A DNA stretch of 64,000 bases from CAWGAJ01 sp963820545 (GCA_963820545.1 CAWGAJ010000002.1:744001-808000); one strand, 5' to 3'; shown: positions 38,682-50,341, counted from the stretch's first letter. A program made the numbers and translations. Notes: generated by a model from the letters alone, not told the origin.

Positions 38682-40186
38682 ATCCGCGTAGTACGTTTAT
38701 CCGTAAAATCATTTACCTGGTGGCCATCGGCGTGCTCTTGGGTTTTTTATACTTCTTCGGCCATCCCTCGACCATAGATATACCCGGCGGAAAAGGCCTG
38801 CCCGGCGGCCTGTTAGCCCAAGCCCGCCAGCACTACGGACTAAGCCAGACCCAACTGGGACAAATCGATCCGGCCAGCGAAACTATCAAGCTGGCCACCT
38901 TCGGCCTGCGCGGCGTGGCAGCTTTAATACTCTGGGAAAAAGCCAACGACTACAAGATGAAAGAAGATTGGGCCAATTTCGCCGCCACGCTCAATCAAAT
39001 CATCAAGGTGGAGCCGCATTTCATTTCCGTGTGGATTCATCAGGCCTGGAACATGTCTTACAACGTGTCGGTCGAATTTGACGATTACCACGAGCGCTAC
39101 CGCTGGGTCGTCAAAGGCATTAATTATCTCCAGCAGGGCATCAGCTACAATAAATACGAACCCAGGCTGGTCTGGGAAATCGGCTGGGTGATTGCGCAAA
39201 AAATCGGCCGCGCCGACGAACATAAACAGTATCGCCGCCTGTTTAAGGCCGACGACGAATTCCACGGCTCCCGCCCCCCGGCCTTGCGCGACAACTGGCT
39301 GGTGGGCAAGGAATGGTTCCAAGAAGCGATTGACCTGTCCGAGCGGATCGGCAAAGGCGTGGGCGGCAAAAGCCCGCTGATTTATCTCTCCGACCCGGCC
39401 ATGTCGCAAATGAATTATGCCGAGGCCCTCGAAACAGAAGGCACCTTTGGCGAGGTCGCGCGCCGCGCTTGGAAAACGGCCCACGATGAATGGCGCCAGT
39501 ATGGTTCGCTTCCCATTCCCAGCAGTTATGGAGTGACCATCTATCTGAACGATCAAGAAAAGGAAGAAGAACTGGCGGCAGAAAAAGTCGCCCAGCTCGA
39601 CGCTTTGCAGCCCGGGCTGCGCGAGGATATCCGCCGCAACAAATGGGAAAAGTTAAGCGAAAAACAACGTCGCCGCCTACGACACTCCCCCGGATAAGCG
39701 CACGTCGCAGCAATTTCAATTGGCCGCCGAGGCCGAAGAACTGCTGCAAGTCAGCCACGAAGAAGTGGCGCGGAAAATCACCGGCCCGCAACGAGCCCAG
39801 GCCAAAAAACTGGCCGCAGAAGCCACGGCCCACGAGGAACTGACCACCTACATCCGCCGCTACCGCGATATCGTAAACTTCGTTTTCTGGCGGCTCCGCG
39901 CCGGGTGGAACAAACCGATGAGGCCATAAACGCCCGGAAATTCATCTATCAAGGCGACCAGGCCTTCCATGAAGGCGACCTGATCGCCGCGCGCGACGCC
40001 TACGAGCAAGGTCTGTTGCTCTGGCGAAAAGTACTGGACAAGTTCCCCGCACTGGTCGAAGACGATATCACCGGCACTGATTTAATGGATCTCGTCAAAC
40101 AATACCGCAAGATCTACAACCAGCTTGACGAACCCTTCCCCGAAAAGTTCATTCTTCAAGACATCGTCGATAAATATGGGAAATAA
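38678..40186 (+). CDS. membrane-anchored hypothetical protein of the ABC operon (two frameshifts)
   Basis: Three frames joined near 39682 and 39897 give about 504 residues. One N-terminal hydrophobic segment (IIYLVAIGVLLGFLYFFG), then a helical, tetratricopeptide-like extracytoplasmic part. The overlap (ATGA) with the permease gene indicates co-translation. The first break is repaired by one GC unit (RRAYDTPPDKRTSQQF), the second by one G (RAGVEQTDEAINARKF). No family recognised. Inference: accessory component of the exporter. Confidence 0.72.
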
Positions 40187-40187
40187 G

Positions 40188-40250
40188 ATTAGGGATGAGG
40201 GGCGAGAGGCGAGCAGAAAAAGGATGAAGGATGAGGGATGAAGGATGAAG
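40188..40250. repeat. period-7 repeat spacer
   Basis: ATTAGGG, ATGAGGG, GCGAGAG, GCGAGCA, GAAAAAG, then GATGAAG, GATGAGG, GATGAAG run in register after the ABC operon. One of the clearest heptamer arrays of the window. Confidence 0.85.
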
Positions 40251-40394
40251 TAGAAGGCCGCAGGCCGGAGAGTGTAGAGATGAACATTTAGGATAAATTC
40301 AGGTGTCGCCAGTGCAATCCTGATCCCACCCACTTGCTGTAACTCCCGGCAGATTTTGAAATCAAGAGGAGGCTTTTTTCGATGCAAACAGTAA

Positions 40395-40547
40395 TTACAC
40401 GCGTGCCCTGATATATTTTGTCCTGCCGCGTTTACGTTTTGCCCGGGCAAGGTGCGCTTTCTGTAAGGCGGTGGGTTGCTTGAATGTCTCGCCTACAAAT
40501 TCTCGGTTAAATTCGGCAGTCGAAGTTCGTAACTCTATATTGGTCAT
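40395..40547 (-). CDS. possible small basic protein
   Basis: A 50-codon frame, MTNIELRTSTAEFNREF..., ending RTKYIRARV, with a basic C-terminal half (KAHLARAKRKRGR). A 24-residue frame (40544-40618) lies upstream and overlaps it by ATGA. The rest of the 40251-40663 spacer shows nothing. Plausible as a short protein pair, but there is no homology I can name. Confidence 0.3.
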   Translation of the reverse strand: MTNIELRTSTAEFNREFVGETFKQPTALQKAHLARAKRKRGRTKYIRARV

Positions 40548-40663
40548 TTCCCAATATATTTTTTGGCCGATACCTGCTTTCGACTAAGTTTACCATGTTT
40601 TGCGGATTTGCCTTTCATCGTCGATCTCCGCGACCTCTGTGGCTCCGTGGTGTTAAATAATGT

Positions 40664-43600
40664 CTAGCTTGTTTCTCGGTCGCGCAACTGCTTTTTGACC
40701 GAGGCCAGCCAATCGTTTGAGGGCAGGCCGTAGGGGCGGAATTTTTCCATGCGGCCTCGTCCCTCATCGTAGAAGATCGCCGTGTAAATGCCCAGCCGGC
40801 AGGCGTCGGGATTATCCATCAGGTTGCTCGAATCAGTGGCGTTCATCTGGAAGAGCACGCGCATTTCAAAATCCCGCAGACCTTGCCGGTCCAGGAAGCG
40901 GCTGACGTTGCTGTAGGTATCGCACCAGACGAGCGTATGGATGCCCAAGGCCGGGCCTTCGCGCAGAATGTTCTGAAACTGTTTGGCCGGGCTGGCCGGT
41001 TTGCCGTCGTCGAGCGAGGAGAAACTGAACTCATCCTCCCTGCGCAGGTCGCGGAAGCGGGAAAGATTATAGAGAAACAAGTAGATGGGCGGACCATACT
41101 CTTGCGCATGCTCCTGGCGCGAGGCCAACTCCGCGGCGATTTCCGCCAGCAGGTCGGCCGCCCCGCGCGGTTGGGCGATCTTGGCGTCCTGCGGCAGTGC
41201 CAAGTCGAGACGGTTCCACAGGCCGGCCTCCGGCACGTCGTCGCGCATGCCGTCGAGAAGATAGAACCGCGCGGAGCCGGGTGCGTGATAGGCGGCGAGG
41301 CTGATCAGGCAGTTGGCCAGCACGCCCAGGGCGGCCTCTTCACGATGGCCCACCAGCAGCAGATTGGCCCCGTTCTGGCGGAGGAACGCGGCAGCCGTGG
41401 GTTCCTTGATGGCCACCGCCGAGCCGAGCCAGGCCAGCGGCGCCGTGCGCGATTCGGGCCGACAGCCCGTAGCGAGCAACTCCTTCAGGCCGAGGTTTTC
41501 ACTCGGATCGGCCGGAACGTTGCCCTCGAAGACGATGGGCGTCGCGGGTGCACGTCCCTTCTGCGCGGCCAATTGCCCGATCCGCTCTAAGTATTCGTCG
41601 CGCTCGTTATCGGGAAGCCAGACCACCTGAAAGGGATGATTGCCCTCGTACAGTCCGTTGGCGTCGTTGTAGATCGCCTCGCCGGGACGGGTGAGCAGTC
41701 GGGCGGCCGTGTTGTCTTCGCTGAGGATCAGGTGGGCGTCCGACTCGCTGCACTGCAAGGCGATGCGCACGGCCATTTGCCCGATGGTGCTGCGGGCCAG
41801 AGAGTAAGCCCCGCCCAGGGTCTGCGAGCCCAGCAAGACGTGGATCCCGAACGCGCGGCCTTGGCGCACCAGCCGGTCCAAGCAGCAGCGCCGACTCTTG
41901 CGCAATCCGGTCGTCCTCGACGAACAGCTCCTGGAACTCGTCGATGATCAACAGCACGCGGGGCAGCCGGACGTCGGGCTGTTCGGCGCGGAAACTCTTC
42001 AGATCCTGCACGCCCTGTTTGCGGAACATATCGCCGCGAGTGCGCATTTCGGCATCCAGGCGCTGCAACACGCTCAGACCGAATTCCCGCTCGCTCTCGA
42101 TGGCGATGACCCGCGCGTGCGGCAGGGCGGAGCGGGCGTAGGCCTTGAACTCGACCCCTTTCTTGAAATCGACCAGGTACAGTTCGACCTCGTCCGGGCT
42201 GTAGCGCAGCGCCAGATTGGTGATCAGCACGTGCAGCAGGGTCGATTTGCCCGAGCCGGTCTTGCCCGAAATCAACACGTGTTGCGAAGTACCTTGGCCG
42301 AGGTCGAGGTGCTGGAGTTTCATGGCGCCGGCCATGCCCAGAGGCACGTCGATGCCGCCGCGGCTGTCGGCGGACCACCACTCTGCTTCGGCGGGAATGA
42401 TGCTCGCAGAAGGGCACTTCGACGCGGCCCGCGTTCTTCGCCTGGTCGCCCACCGCGCGGACAATCTCGCTGAATAGCTCGGCCGGCGGCGGACGAGTCC
42501 AAACTCGAGCGGCAACGGCCCGTATTCGGGATGCTCCCAGACAAACTGCGTCTGGTCCCAACGCAACACCAAGGCGTCCGGTTCCAGGTCGGGCAGATGG
42601 AAATGTCGGGAGAGCGGCAATTTTGTGTCCACGCTCAGCAGCACGAACACGCCGCAGCGGGCCCCGCTGGAAATGATGCTCTTCAGGCGCTGCGCGGCCA
42701 CTTCGGAGAAATTGGCGGGAAAGTTGGCCACGACCAGCACGCGGTACGGCTCGGCCAACTCGCCCGCAAAGGCGTTGTACTCCTGGATCGAGGGAAACTC
42801 CTTGCGCAAATACACCTGAATGACGTTCTCCATGTGCTTGGTCAAGTCGGCCAGGCGCCCTTCGATGTGGGCCGAGTCGGTCCAGATGCGGTTGGCCACG
42901 AGTTGCTCGTCGTAGTCGGCCAGGTGCATGAAGGCGGAAAAGTTCTCGCCCAGCCCCACCGGGTCGATGATCGTGAAGCGGACCTTGCCGGGCGGCATGG
43001 CCGTGAGCAAACGCAGCATCACGGCCTGCATGGCCTCGACCGCCTTGGCCAGCCCGGGACCGTTGGCCTTCCACAGCAACAGCGAATGTTGGGGAAAGGG
43101 CAAGAGCGCCGGCAGGACAAACTCGGTTTGCGCGGGCCGCAGTTTTTCGTCCGCGGGCATCCCCTTGTCGATCCGCGTCAGTTCCAATTTGCCGGATCCC
43201 AGCCAGATGGCCCGGGGAATCGCGGTGGGCATTGACCAACGGCTCCAGTCGGACGTATGCCAGTCGGGAAACAAGTCCCGACAAGTGCGGTCGATCTCGT
43301 CGACTCCGGCGCGGAACAGTTCGATACCGGTAAACCACCGCTCGGTCATGTCAGTCCACTTGCGTTGCCAGCGATCCTCGTTTTCCTGGATTGCCCGGGC
43401 GTGATCGGCGTGGAGCCGCTGGGCTTCGGCGGCAAACCGCGCGTCGAGCTCTGCCCGCAGCCGGGGGTACTTCTCGTCGGTCTCTTGGAGAGAGCGGTCT
43501 CGGACAACGGCCAACTCGGCCAGGCGCGGCGGATAGACGGCCTCGGCCTGCTGGAGTTCGTGCTCTTTGCGGCGTTGGATTTCGGCCATGGCGGCGGTGA

Positions 43601-44556
43601 ATTCGATTCCTCGGCTTTTTTTAATTCCGCGTTTTGCCGCGCGGCAATCGCCCCGTAAAGCTGCTGACACTTGGTCTTTGTATCTTCCAGCACGGCGGGA
43701 CGGTCCAGGCCCGCCTCCAACAGCGTACGACGCAACGCCAAGTACGCTTGGGCGGCCTGGCGATTGGCATAGCGATACAACCAAATGCCCACCGCGAGAA
43801 ACACGACAAGGGCCCCGCCGCCGCTGACCGCCGCCCAGCGCCAGTTCATCCAACCGAACCAATAAATTGCCGGGTAGATCAGCAATTGCCCACAACAGCA
43901 GGAACGATGCCAAAGGCCATAACCCTTGCAGGAACCGCCAAATAAACTGTCGGGACAGGGTCTGATACTGAATTCGCGCCGAGTCCAAAGCCTTGGTGAA
44001 CCGATGTGCCGGGTGATGTTCCAGCAACAGATTGATCGCATGGGGATCGGGAAAATCGCGCCATTGGTCTCGCTCGCTGGAGCAATTCCACCGCCTGCCG
44101 ATGGATTTTCTGCAACTCCTCCCAACGCGACTCCAAACCGGCCAGAATGTCGTTGACTTGCAGGTCCGAGCCGGACTGGGCCGCCTCGGACATGGCCATG
44201 GCTTCCCAGCGACGGGTCGATAATTGTTGTTGCGCGGTAGTCTGATCCGATTCGAATTGGGTATTTGCCTCGGTGCGAACCGAATCGTACTGCTTTTGCA
44301 TTTGACGCGACTCGGACTCGAAGCGGGCCAGTATTATGCTTCTGGCCGAAGCATACTCCTTTTCGACAGCCTCTTTTTCCGCTTGGTGACGGACAGACAA
44401 CGATTCCAGGGACTCTTGATGGCGTTGGTCCGCCGTCTCCTTTCCGGTAACCAAGCCGGCGCTAATTTCCACTTCCGACGCAGCCCGCTCGCGCACCAGT
44501 CGACACAGATCGGCCAGCAGTTGTCTCGGTCCGTCGGGCGAAAAAGGTTCAATCAT
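40664..44556 (-). CDS. giant FtsK/SpoIIIE-type ATPase (multiple frameshifts)
   Basis: Seven breaks join into one protein of about 1,300 residues. N-terminus: long coiled coil (about 1-150) with IRE/E-rich helices, then two hydrophobic segments near 190-240, another coiled coil, then ATPase domains. Walker A is ISGKTGSGKSTLLHVLI and Walker B is RVLLIIDEFQELFVEDD. A further ATPase-like domain follows (HVLLGSQTLGG, then LLVGHREEAALGVLANCLIS). This is the FtsK/SpoIIIE translocase layout also found in type VII secretion EccC proteins, so it may move DNA or proteins across the membrane. Five of the seven breaks are repaired by restoring one GC unit in GCGC, two by one C or G. Probably intact in the cell. 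Confidence 0.72.
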
Positions 44557-44570
44557 CGGAGGAATTGGAG

Positions 44571-44611
44571 ATTAGTGGACAGTGGGCGGTGGATAGTGAA
44601 TAGGGGATAGT
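44571..44611. repeat. period-7 repeat spacer
   Basis: GATTAGT, GGACAGT, GGGCGGT, GGATAGT, GAATAGG, GGATAGT in register between the FtsK-like start and cutA. Confidence 0.75.
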
Positions 44612-44659
44612 CTTGGTTTGAGGTTTATTAGAACATTTTCACGCGATTTTTCCAATCCC

Positions 44660-44986
44660 CTATTCTCTAACACCTAGTTCACCGTCCAGCCATGCCAAAT
44701 AATCCGCACTGCCGGCGGCTATGTCGATGGCGAGGATTTCCGGCACTAGATATGGGTGCAGGCGCCGGATGGCCGCCTCGATGCGATCGTAAAGGTCGCG
44801 CCTGGTTTTGCACCAGCATTGCCATTCTTGTGCCGTCTCGATTTTACCCTGCCAATGATAAATGCTGGTAACGGGGCCGACAATCTGCACGCAGGCCGCC
44901 AGACGCTCCGCCACCAGCGCTTGGGCAATGGATAGGGCATCGCCGCGGTGTTCCACGGTGGTGAGAACTTGAATGTAATCGCTCAT
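44660..44986 (-). CDS. cutA: CutA-type divalent-ion tolerance protein
   Basis: A trimeric cytosolic protein of about 108 residues. IQVLTTVEHRGDALSIAQALVAERLAACVQI carries the family hallmark (ERLAACVQ), followed by SIYHWQGKIE and a late ILAIDIAAGSADYLAWL. The start at 44986 is chosen because AAGGG stands about 9 bases before it. Role in copper tolerance is proposed in E. coli and not certain here. Confidence 0.9.
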   Translation of the reverse strand: MSDYIQVLTTVEHRGDALSIAQALVAERLAACVQIVGPVTSIYHWQGKIETAQEWQCWCKTRRDLYDRIEAAIRRLHPYLVPEILAIDIAAGSADYLAWLDGELGVRE

Positions 44987-45210
44987 GAATGTCATCCCTT
45001 ACACCGAGGATTATCCCGAAAGGGATTAGTTATTGTCTTCAGTCTATAAAATTATCTATTATTGGCAAGCTCATAAACACTTTGGCCTTATGTGTTCTCG
45101 AGGTCCAGATAGCTTCGGTGCGAAGCCGTAAGTGGCTTGCATGGCAATTTTACTCCCTGTATCGTATAAACAATAAACTAGTATCCCTGTCCCCTGTCCC
45201 CTATTTTCTC

Positions 45211-46325
45211 ATGCCTCTTACCGATATTGACCTGTGGCACATGCGTAGGGCCTTGGAATTGGCCGCCGGTGGGCAGGGATACGTGGAACCGAATCCGCTG
45301 GTGGGCTGCGTTATTGCCCGAGGGGCGGAGATCATCGGCGAAGGTTGGCATCGACGCTTTGGCGGACCACATGCCGAAGTGGAGGCCCTGCGTCTGGCCG
45401 CTCAGCATGCCGCCGGCTCTACCCTCTACATTACCTTGGAGCCGTGTTGTCATTTTGGGAAAACGCCGCCTTGCACCCAGGCGATATTGGCGGCAGGCGT
45501 GCGGCGGGTGGTCGTTGCCCAGCGCGATCCATTTCCCCAAGTATCCGGCGGCGGCCTGGCCGAATTGGAGACGGCCGGCGTGGAGGTCGAACTGGGCGCG
45601 CTTCAGGCCGAGGCCCGCTGGCTAAACGCCCCATATTTGAAACTCATCGAGACCGGTCGGCCCTGGATTATTGCCAAATGGGCCATGTCGCTGGACGGCA
45701 AGATCGCTACCTCGACCGGCGAGAGCCGCTGGATTTCCAATACGCAATCGCGCCAGGCGGTTCATAAACTGCGCGGCGCATGGACGCGATTATCATCGGG
45801 CGCGAAACCGCGCTCAGCGACGATCCGCTGCTGACCGCCCGGCCTCCGGGACCACGCATTGCTTTGCGCGTGGTTCTCGATACCCAGGCATTACTTTCGA
45901 CCGTGAGCCAATTGGTTCGCACCGCTGCCGAAACTCCAGTGCTAGTGGCCGTGGGGAAGCAGGCATCGCCCTTGAATTGCCAGCACCTGCAAAGCGCCGG
46001 CTGCGAGGTGTTCGAGTGCCCGGGCGAAACCCATATTGGTCGTCTGCACGCGCTTTTGGACGAGCTGGGCCGGCGGAAGATGACGAACGTGCTGGTCGAA
46101 GGCGGTGCAAGGGTTCTGGGCTCGCTCCTGGACGCCCGGCAAATCGACGAAGTCCACGTATTTATTGCCCCAAAGATCATCGGCGGTTCCGAGGCGCGAG
46201 TGCCCTTTGCAGGCCAGGGCGTTGCCCAAATGGCAGAGGCACTGTGTCTAGATACACCTCAAATAGAAACCATTGAGGGCGATATATATATCCACGGCCG
46301 GATAAGAAAAGGGGATAGGGACTAG
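45211..46325 (+). CDS. ribD: bifunctional riboflavin biosynthesis deaminase/reductase (one frameshift)
   Basis: About 371 residues after joining two frames near 45774. N-terminal cytidine-deaminase-like domain: HAEVEAL (zinc His and catalytic Glu), TLYITLEPCCHFGKTPPC (PCxxxxxTPPC zinc motif). C-terminal 5-amino-6-(5-phosphoribosylamino)uracil reductase domain: KWAMSLDGKIATSTGESRWIS and LVEGGARVLGSLL. The break is repaired by one C in CGGCCGC (LRGRMDAIIIGRETALSDDP), a conserved reductase segment. RibD performs the second and third steps from GTP to riboflavin. Confidence 0.92.
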
Positions 46326-46389
46326 AGTCTTTGTGTTGATTTTTGAGCGCATTTTGTGCGCATCAAGTACAGAAGTTTGTTCAGTATGT

Positions 46390-46503
46390 AAAGCCGCGAC
46401 GGGCACCAACCGAAGGTTGGTCGGTCGCGGTTTGCTTGCGGCCGTCAGGCCGCGCTAGGGAATAGGGGATAGAGAAACCGTGACCGACCGTTGCGGCTTT
46501 ATG
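46390..46503. repeat. repeat family F (AAAGCCGCGAC), inverted pair
   Basis: AAAGCCGCGACGGGC..., then AACCGAAGGTTGG and GGTCGCGGTTTG; a second inverted unit GACCGACCGTTGCGGCTTT follows at 46480-46502. Related copies at 57765 and 58836. Fills part of the ribD-lipoprotein spacer. Confidence 0.75.
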
Positions 46504-46587
46504 ATTTACTTCCGCGCATGGAACCGGCCGGGATTTCCCTCCCTGGCAATCCCGGCCGGTGAAGTCTCGGCCTGAGGTGGCAATTAC

Positions 46588-46929
46588 TCAGGGACCGATG
46601 CTTTGCGGGTTACGTGCGAGAAAATCTCGTGGGCCGCGAGTGGTGTAATATGGATAGGTAATTGCTCCGGCTGCTGGACCGGGGGCAAAAGCTTCACCGC
46701 CTCCCCCACGGCATAGCCGGCAGCCTCGGCCGCCGCAGGCGCGGCAGAGGGCCTGTGGGCCGGGATCTTGGCAATTATCTGATCCACAAGAACAAGATGC
46801 GCAGTTTTCCGGTGCTTGGGCGCAACTACCGGCCAGGCACGTAAGGGGCCTGCGTCCGGGGTGGCATAGGCATCCGGTCAACAAGGTCAAAGCGGTTACG
46901 GCCAGGATTGCATAGGTCGCACGTTTCAT
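46588..46929 (-). CDS. cysteine-rich small lipoprotein
   Basis: About 113 residues from MKRATYAILAV. Lipobox LTGC near residue 19. Then a run of cysteine pairs: CLAGSCAQ, CASCSCGSDNC, ALCRACGGRGCRLC. The final GGRGCRLCRGGGG and FLARNPQSIGP segments recur in planctomycete proteins of unknown role. Likely outer-surface or membrane-anchored metal- or redox-binding protein; no named family. Confidence 0.6.
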   Translation of the reverse strand: MKRATYAILAVTALTLLTGCLCHPGRRPLTCLAGSCAQAPENCASCSCGSDNCQDPGPQALCRACGGRGCRLCRGGGGEAFAPGPAAGAITYPYYTTRGPRDFLARNPQSIGP

Positions 46930-47253
46930 TTCCCACGATTCCTTTAGCTTCAATATTGGTGCCAGGACATCCCTATGAAATTGTCATCGGCCCGATAATC
47001 CGCAGAGTCCAGAAAATCGTCAGAACCGTTGTTTTCGACAAGATACTTACAATCCGCACCCCTCTATATTGTCAATCATGTAGGAGAATGGATAAACTAG
47101 AACGAGATTGCGGGCAGTATTGCTGCTTACTGTTCTCCGAAAAGTTCCTGCTAAATAACCAAATCGATAATTGAAAAATCGGCTACCCGGCAAAAGTGGG
47201 GTGCCCGTGCCAACCTGGACGGCAACCCGGGAAATTGCTACGGTGCAGATATC
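46930..47253. other. gene-free spacer, A+T-richer, nothing recognised
   Basis: About 324 bp between the lipoprotein and the phosphoesterase. No gene, hairpin with a T-run, or repeat of the named families was found. Confidence 0.4.
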
Positions 47254-48119
47254 ATGGTTGCTTCTGAGCAAGTAGTTGAAAAGGTTGTTGCTGTATTTTC
47301 GCAGGCGGCAGAGACCAATCTTCATACGCCCGGCAGACAAGGGAACATCATCGTTATCACCAAAGAATTAGCCGACGAGGTGATGGTTACCGGCGATTTG
47401 CACGGGCATAGGCGGAATTTCAATCTCATCAATCAAATCGCCGACTTGGACAACCATCCCCGCCGCCATCTGGTGCTGCAAGAGTTGTGTCACGGCGGAC
47501 CGACCTATGTGGAAAGCAGCGGATGCATGTCGCATACCATTCTCGAAGACACCGCCCTGCTGAAGACCAGATATCCCCAGCGCGTCCATGTGATCCTCGG
47601 CAACCATGAATTGGCCGAACTTACCGATTTCCCCATCCAAAAGAACAAGCAGTTGCTGAATCTGCTTTTCCGGATGGGATTGCAACAAATGTACGGACCG
47701 GCCACGGAGAAAATCCGCGCGGCCTATCTTCCTTTTTTGCAAAGCTGTCCCTTGGCCGTGCGTCTGCCGCATGGCGTGTTCGTTTCCCACAGCATTCCGG
47801 AGAATTGCGACACCCAGCCATTCGACGCCGGGATATTTGATCGCGCAATAAACTATACTGAATTCTTTGAAAATTCCGGCATCTTCCAGTTGGTTTGGGG
47901 GCGCGATTTTCGCCGCGAAAACGCCCGGGCGTTCGCCAAACTCATCGGCGCCCGAATCCTTATCAATGGGCACGAGCCGTGCCCGGAAGGTTTTTGCGCC
48001 CTAACGACCTGCAAATTATCCTGGACTGCTGCGCTAAGGAGGCCGGCTATCTGATACTGCCTACCGATCAGGAATTGTCCCACGCGGAAATACTCCGCCG
48101 CGTGCAGAAGCTGAAATAA
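47254..48119 (+). CDS. metallophosphoesterase (one frameshift)
   Basis: About 288 residues when joined near 47995. Calcineurin-like motifs: VTGDLHGHRRNF (GDLHG), a GNHE motif in VHVILGNHELAEL, later VSHSIPE and ILINGHEPCPEGF (the metal His). One C added in the C run gives CAPNDLQIILDCCAKEAGY. Family: dinuclear-metal phosphoesterases. Substrate unknown; a bis(5'-nucleosyl) or protein phosphatase activity is possible. Confidence 0.78.
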
Positions 48120-48165
48120 ATAGTGGGCAGTGGGCAGCGGACGGTGGGCAGTGGGCGGTGTGGAA
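48120..48165. repeat. period-7 repeat spacer
   Basis: GTGGGCA, GTGGGCA, GCGGACG, GTGGGCA, GTGGGCG, GTGTGGA in register directly after the phosphoesterase stop. Clear heptamer array. Confidence 0.85.
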
Positions 48166-48328
48166 TCGCAAGCGGATTTTTCGGCAATCGGCTTTCAGCT
48201 ATCAACAACCATCTCCTTTCGCTGATCTTTCATTAGGCAATAGTCTGGGCTGAATAGAGAAAATAGATAATATATTGCCATTGGATTGGCCATTCTCTCT
48301 TGGACAAACTGGGCCTATTTGTTAAAAG

Positions 48329-50341
48329 ATGCCCATGAATTTTTTCAAAGTCATACGCATGGCGATGCGATATCGCTTTACCTTTTTTTGCTCCGTTGTT
48401 TGCGCCCTGATAGTGGCGATCTTATGGGGTGGGAATATCGGCACGGTTGTTTACCCGGTTGTGGAAGTGATTTTCCAATCTGAATCGCCCCAGAAATGGA
48501 TCAATCGGCAAATCGCCGAATCGCAAAAAACTATCGCCGAAAAAGCCGCCGAAATCGATAACCTGAAAAAGGAATTAGTCCAGACTTCCATTGAAAAGCA
48601 AGGGGCAATAAATCGCCGAATCGAGCTGGCAGGGACTCGTTTGGCGGCGGAAGAAAAAGCCGCATCTTATTACACCCGGCTCAAGCCGTACATTGATAAC
48701 TATCTGCCCGAGAATCCTTTTAAATTCATGGCGCTAATTATCGCACTGTTTCTCACGGGCACGTTTATAAAAGATGTTTTTCTGATCGCCAATAGCATAC
48801 TCGTCGCCCGGATGGCCCAATTTGCCACTTTCGACTTGCGTAAACTTTTCTATCGCCGGACATTGCGCTTGGATTTGACCACGTTTAACGACGAAGGCAC
48901 CTCCGATTTGCTCAGCCGTTTTACCAACGACATGAATCAGGTGTCTTTGGGTATGGAAACGCTTTTCGGCAAGTCGATACTGGAACCGCTGAAAATGGCC
49001 GCATGTTTGATAGGCGCGGCCTGGATCTCCTGGAAGCTGTTGATTGTTTCAATGTTGATTATGCCATTGGCGGGTTATGCCGTGCGCTGGCTGGCCAAAT
49101 CGCTCAAGCGGGCGAATCGCCGGGCCCTGGAGGAAATGGCCGTCATCTATACCACCCTCGAGGAAACCTTCCGCAACATCAAAATCGTAAAGGCCTTTAC
49201 CAACGAACGCCAGGAGCGCCGCCGCTACCATAAAAACAGCAAGAATTATTTCAAGAAGGCCCTGAAAATCGCCGGGTACGACGCCCTTGTGCATCCCATT
49301 ACCGAAGTGCTGGGAATCGTCGCCTTTTGCATTGTGATGTTGGCGGGGGCATGGTTGGTCCTTTCACGAGAAACGCATTTTTTGGGCATCCGCATGTGCA
49401 ATCGGCCTATGGGCTATGGCCAATTGCTGCTGTTTTACAGCCTGTTGGCGGGAGTTGCCGATCCGCTTAGAAAACTTTCCGACGTCTTCAACCGCCTGCA
49501 AGCCGCCAGCGCGGCCTGTGATCGCATCTTTGACCGCTTGGAACGCGAGCCGGCGGTCCGCGATCCCGAGTACCCCCTTGCCGTGAGCCGCCATCATCGC
49601 GACTTGGAGTTCACGGGCGTGCATTTCGCTTACAAACCCGGCAAAATCGTGCTCAAAGACGTAAATCTACGCATCGGTTTCGGCGAGACCATCGCCATTG
49701 TGGGCCCCAATGGTTCGGGCAAAAGCACCCTGGCGCATTTGATACCCCGTTTTGCCGATCCCATGGCGGGCGAAATTCGCCTGGACGGCGTACGCCTGAC
49801 TGAAATGCGAATGAAGGATTTGCGCGGCCAAATCGGGCTGGTTACCCAGGAAACCGCCTTGTTCGACGATACGATCTACAACAATATTCGTTACGGTTTG
49901 CCTGCTGCCACGCGCCAGCAGGTAATCGAAGCCGCCAAACAGGCCCATGCCCATCGCTTTATTGAAAATGAACTTCCCCAAGGTTATGACACGCTAGCCG
50001 GCACATTGGGTAACAAACTTTCGGGCGGGCAGCGGCAGCGAATCGCCTTGGCTCGGGCGATTCTCCGCGATCCGGCGATTCTGATCCTCGACGAGGCCAC
50101 CAGCCAGATCGACTTGGAAAGCGAACAGGCTATTGAAAAGGTGCTGGAAAAATTTGTCCGCAATCGCACCACAATTATTATCACTCATCGCTTGGCGATT
50201 CTGTCCTTAGCAGACAGGATCGTTGTCATGGATAACGGACAGATTGTAGACGTGGGCAGGCACGAAGAGTTGCTTGCCCGGTCCGGTCTTTACCAACGTC
50301 TTTACCAAATTCACTTTGACGACCTCAGACAGACTGCCTGA
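48329..50341 (+). CDS. MsbA-like ABC exporter (half-transporter)
   Basis: A 670-residue ABC transporter with fused membrane and ATPase domains. Membrane part: about six helices (FTFFCSVVCALIVAILWGG, FMALIIALFLTGTFIKDVF, and others) with a coiled coil insertion at about residues 60-100. ATPase: Walker A IVGPNGSGKSTLAHLI, signature KLSGGQRQRIALA, Walker B ILILDEATSQID. It is a homodimeric exporter of lipid A-like lipids, lipids or drugs. No partner gene is near. Confidence 0.88.
   Translation: MPMNFFKVIRMAMRYRFTFFCSVVCALIVAILWGGNIGTVVYPVVEVIFQSESPQKWINRQIAESQKTIAEKAAEIDNLKKELVQTSIEKQGAINRRIELAGTRLAAEEKAASYYTRLKPYIDNYLPENPFKFMALIIALFLTGTFIKDVFLIANSILVARMAQFATFDLRKLFYRRTLRLDLTTFNDEGTSDLLSRFTNDMNQVSLGMETLFGKSILEPLKMAACLIGAAWISWKLLIVSMLIMPLAGYAVRWLAKSLKRANRRALEEMAVIYTTLEETFRNIKIVKAFTNERQERRRYHKNSKNYFKKALKIAGYDALVHPITEVLGIVAFCIVMLAGAWLVLSRETHFLGIRMCNRPMGYGQLLLFYSLLAGVADPLRKLSDVFNRLQAASAACDRIFDRLEREPAVRDPEYPLAVSRHHRDLEFTGVHFAYKPGKIVLKDVNLRIGFGETIAIVGPNGSGKSTLAHLIPRFADPMAGEIRLDGVRLTEMRMKDLRGQIGLVTQETALFDDTIYNNIRYGLPAATRQQVIEAAKQAHAHRFIENELPQGYDTLAGTLGNKLSGGQRQRIALARAILRDPAILILDEATSQIDLESEQAIEKVLEKFVRNRTTIIITHRLAILSLADRIVVMDNGQIVDVGRHEELLARSGLYQRLYQIHFDDLRQTA

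Noticed and set aside
40544..40618. 24-codon frame MKGKSAKHGKLSRK upstream of the small basic frame
   Set aside because: Too short and without ribosome site or homology; mentioned only in the evidence of the neighbouring frame.
42531..43235. Plus-strand frame of 234 codons
   Set aside because: Antisense to the FtsK-like ATPase; no conserved domain.
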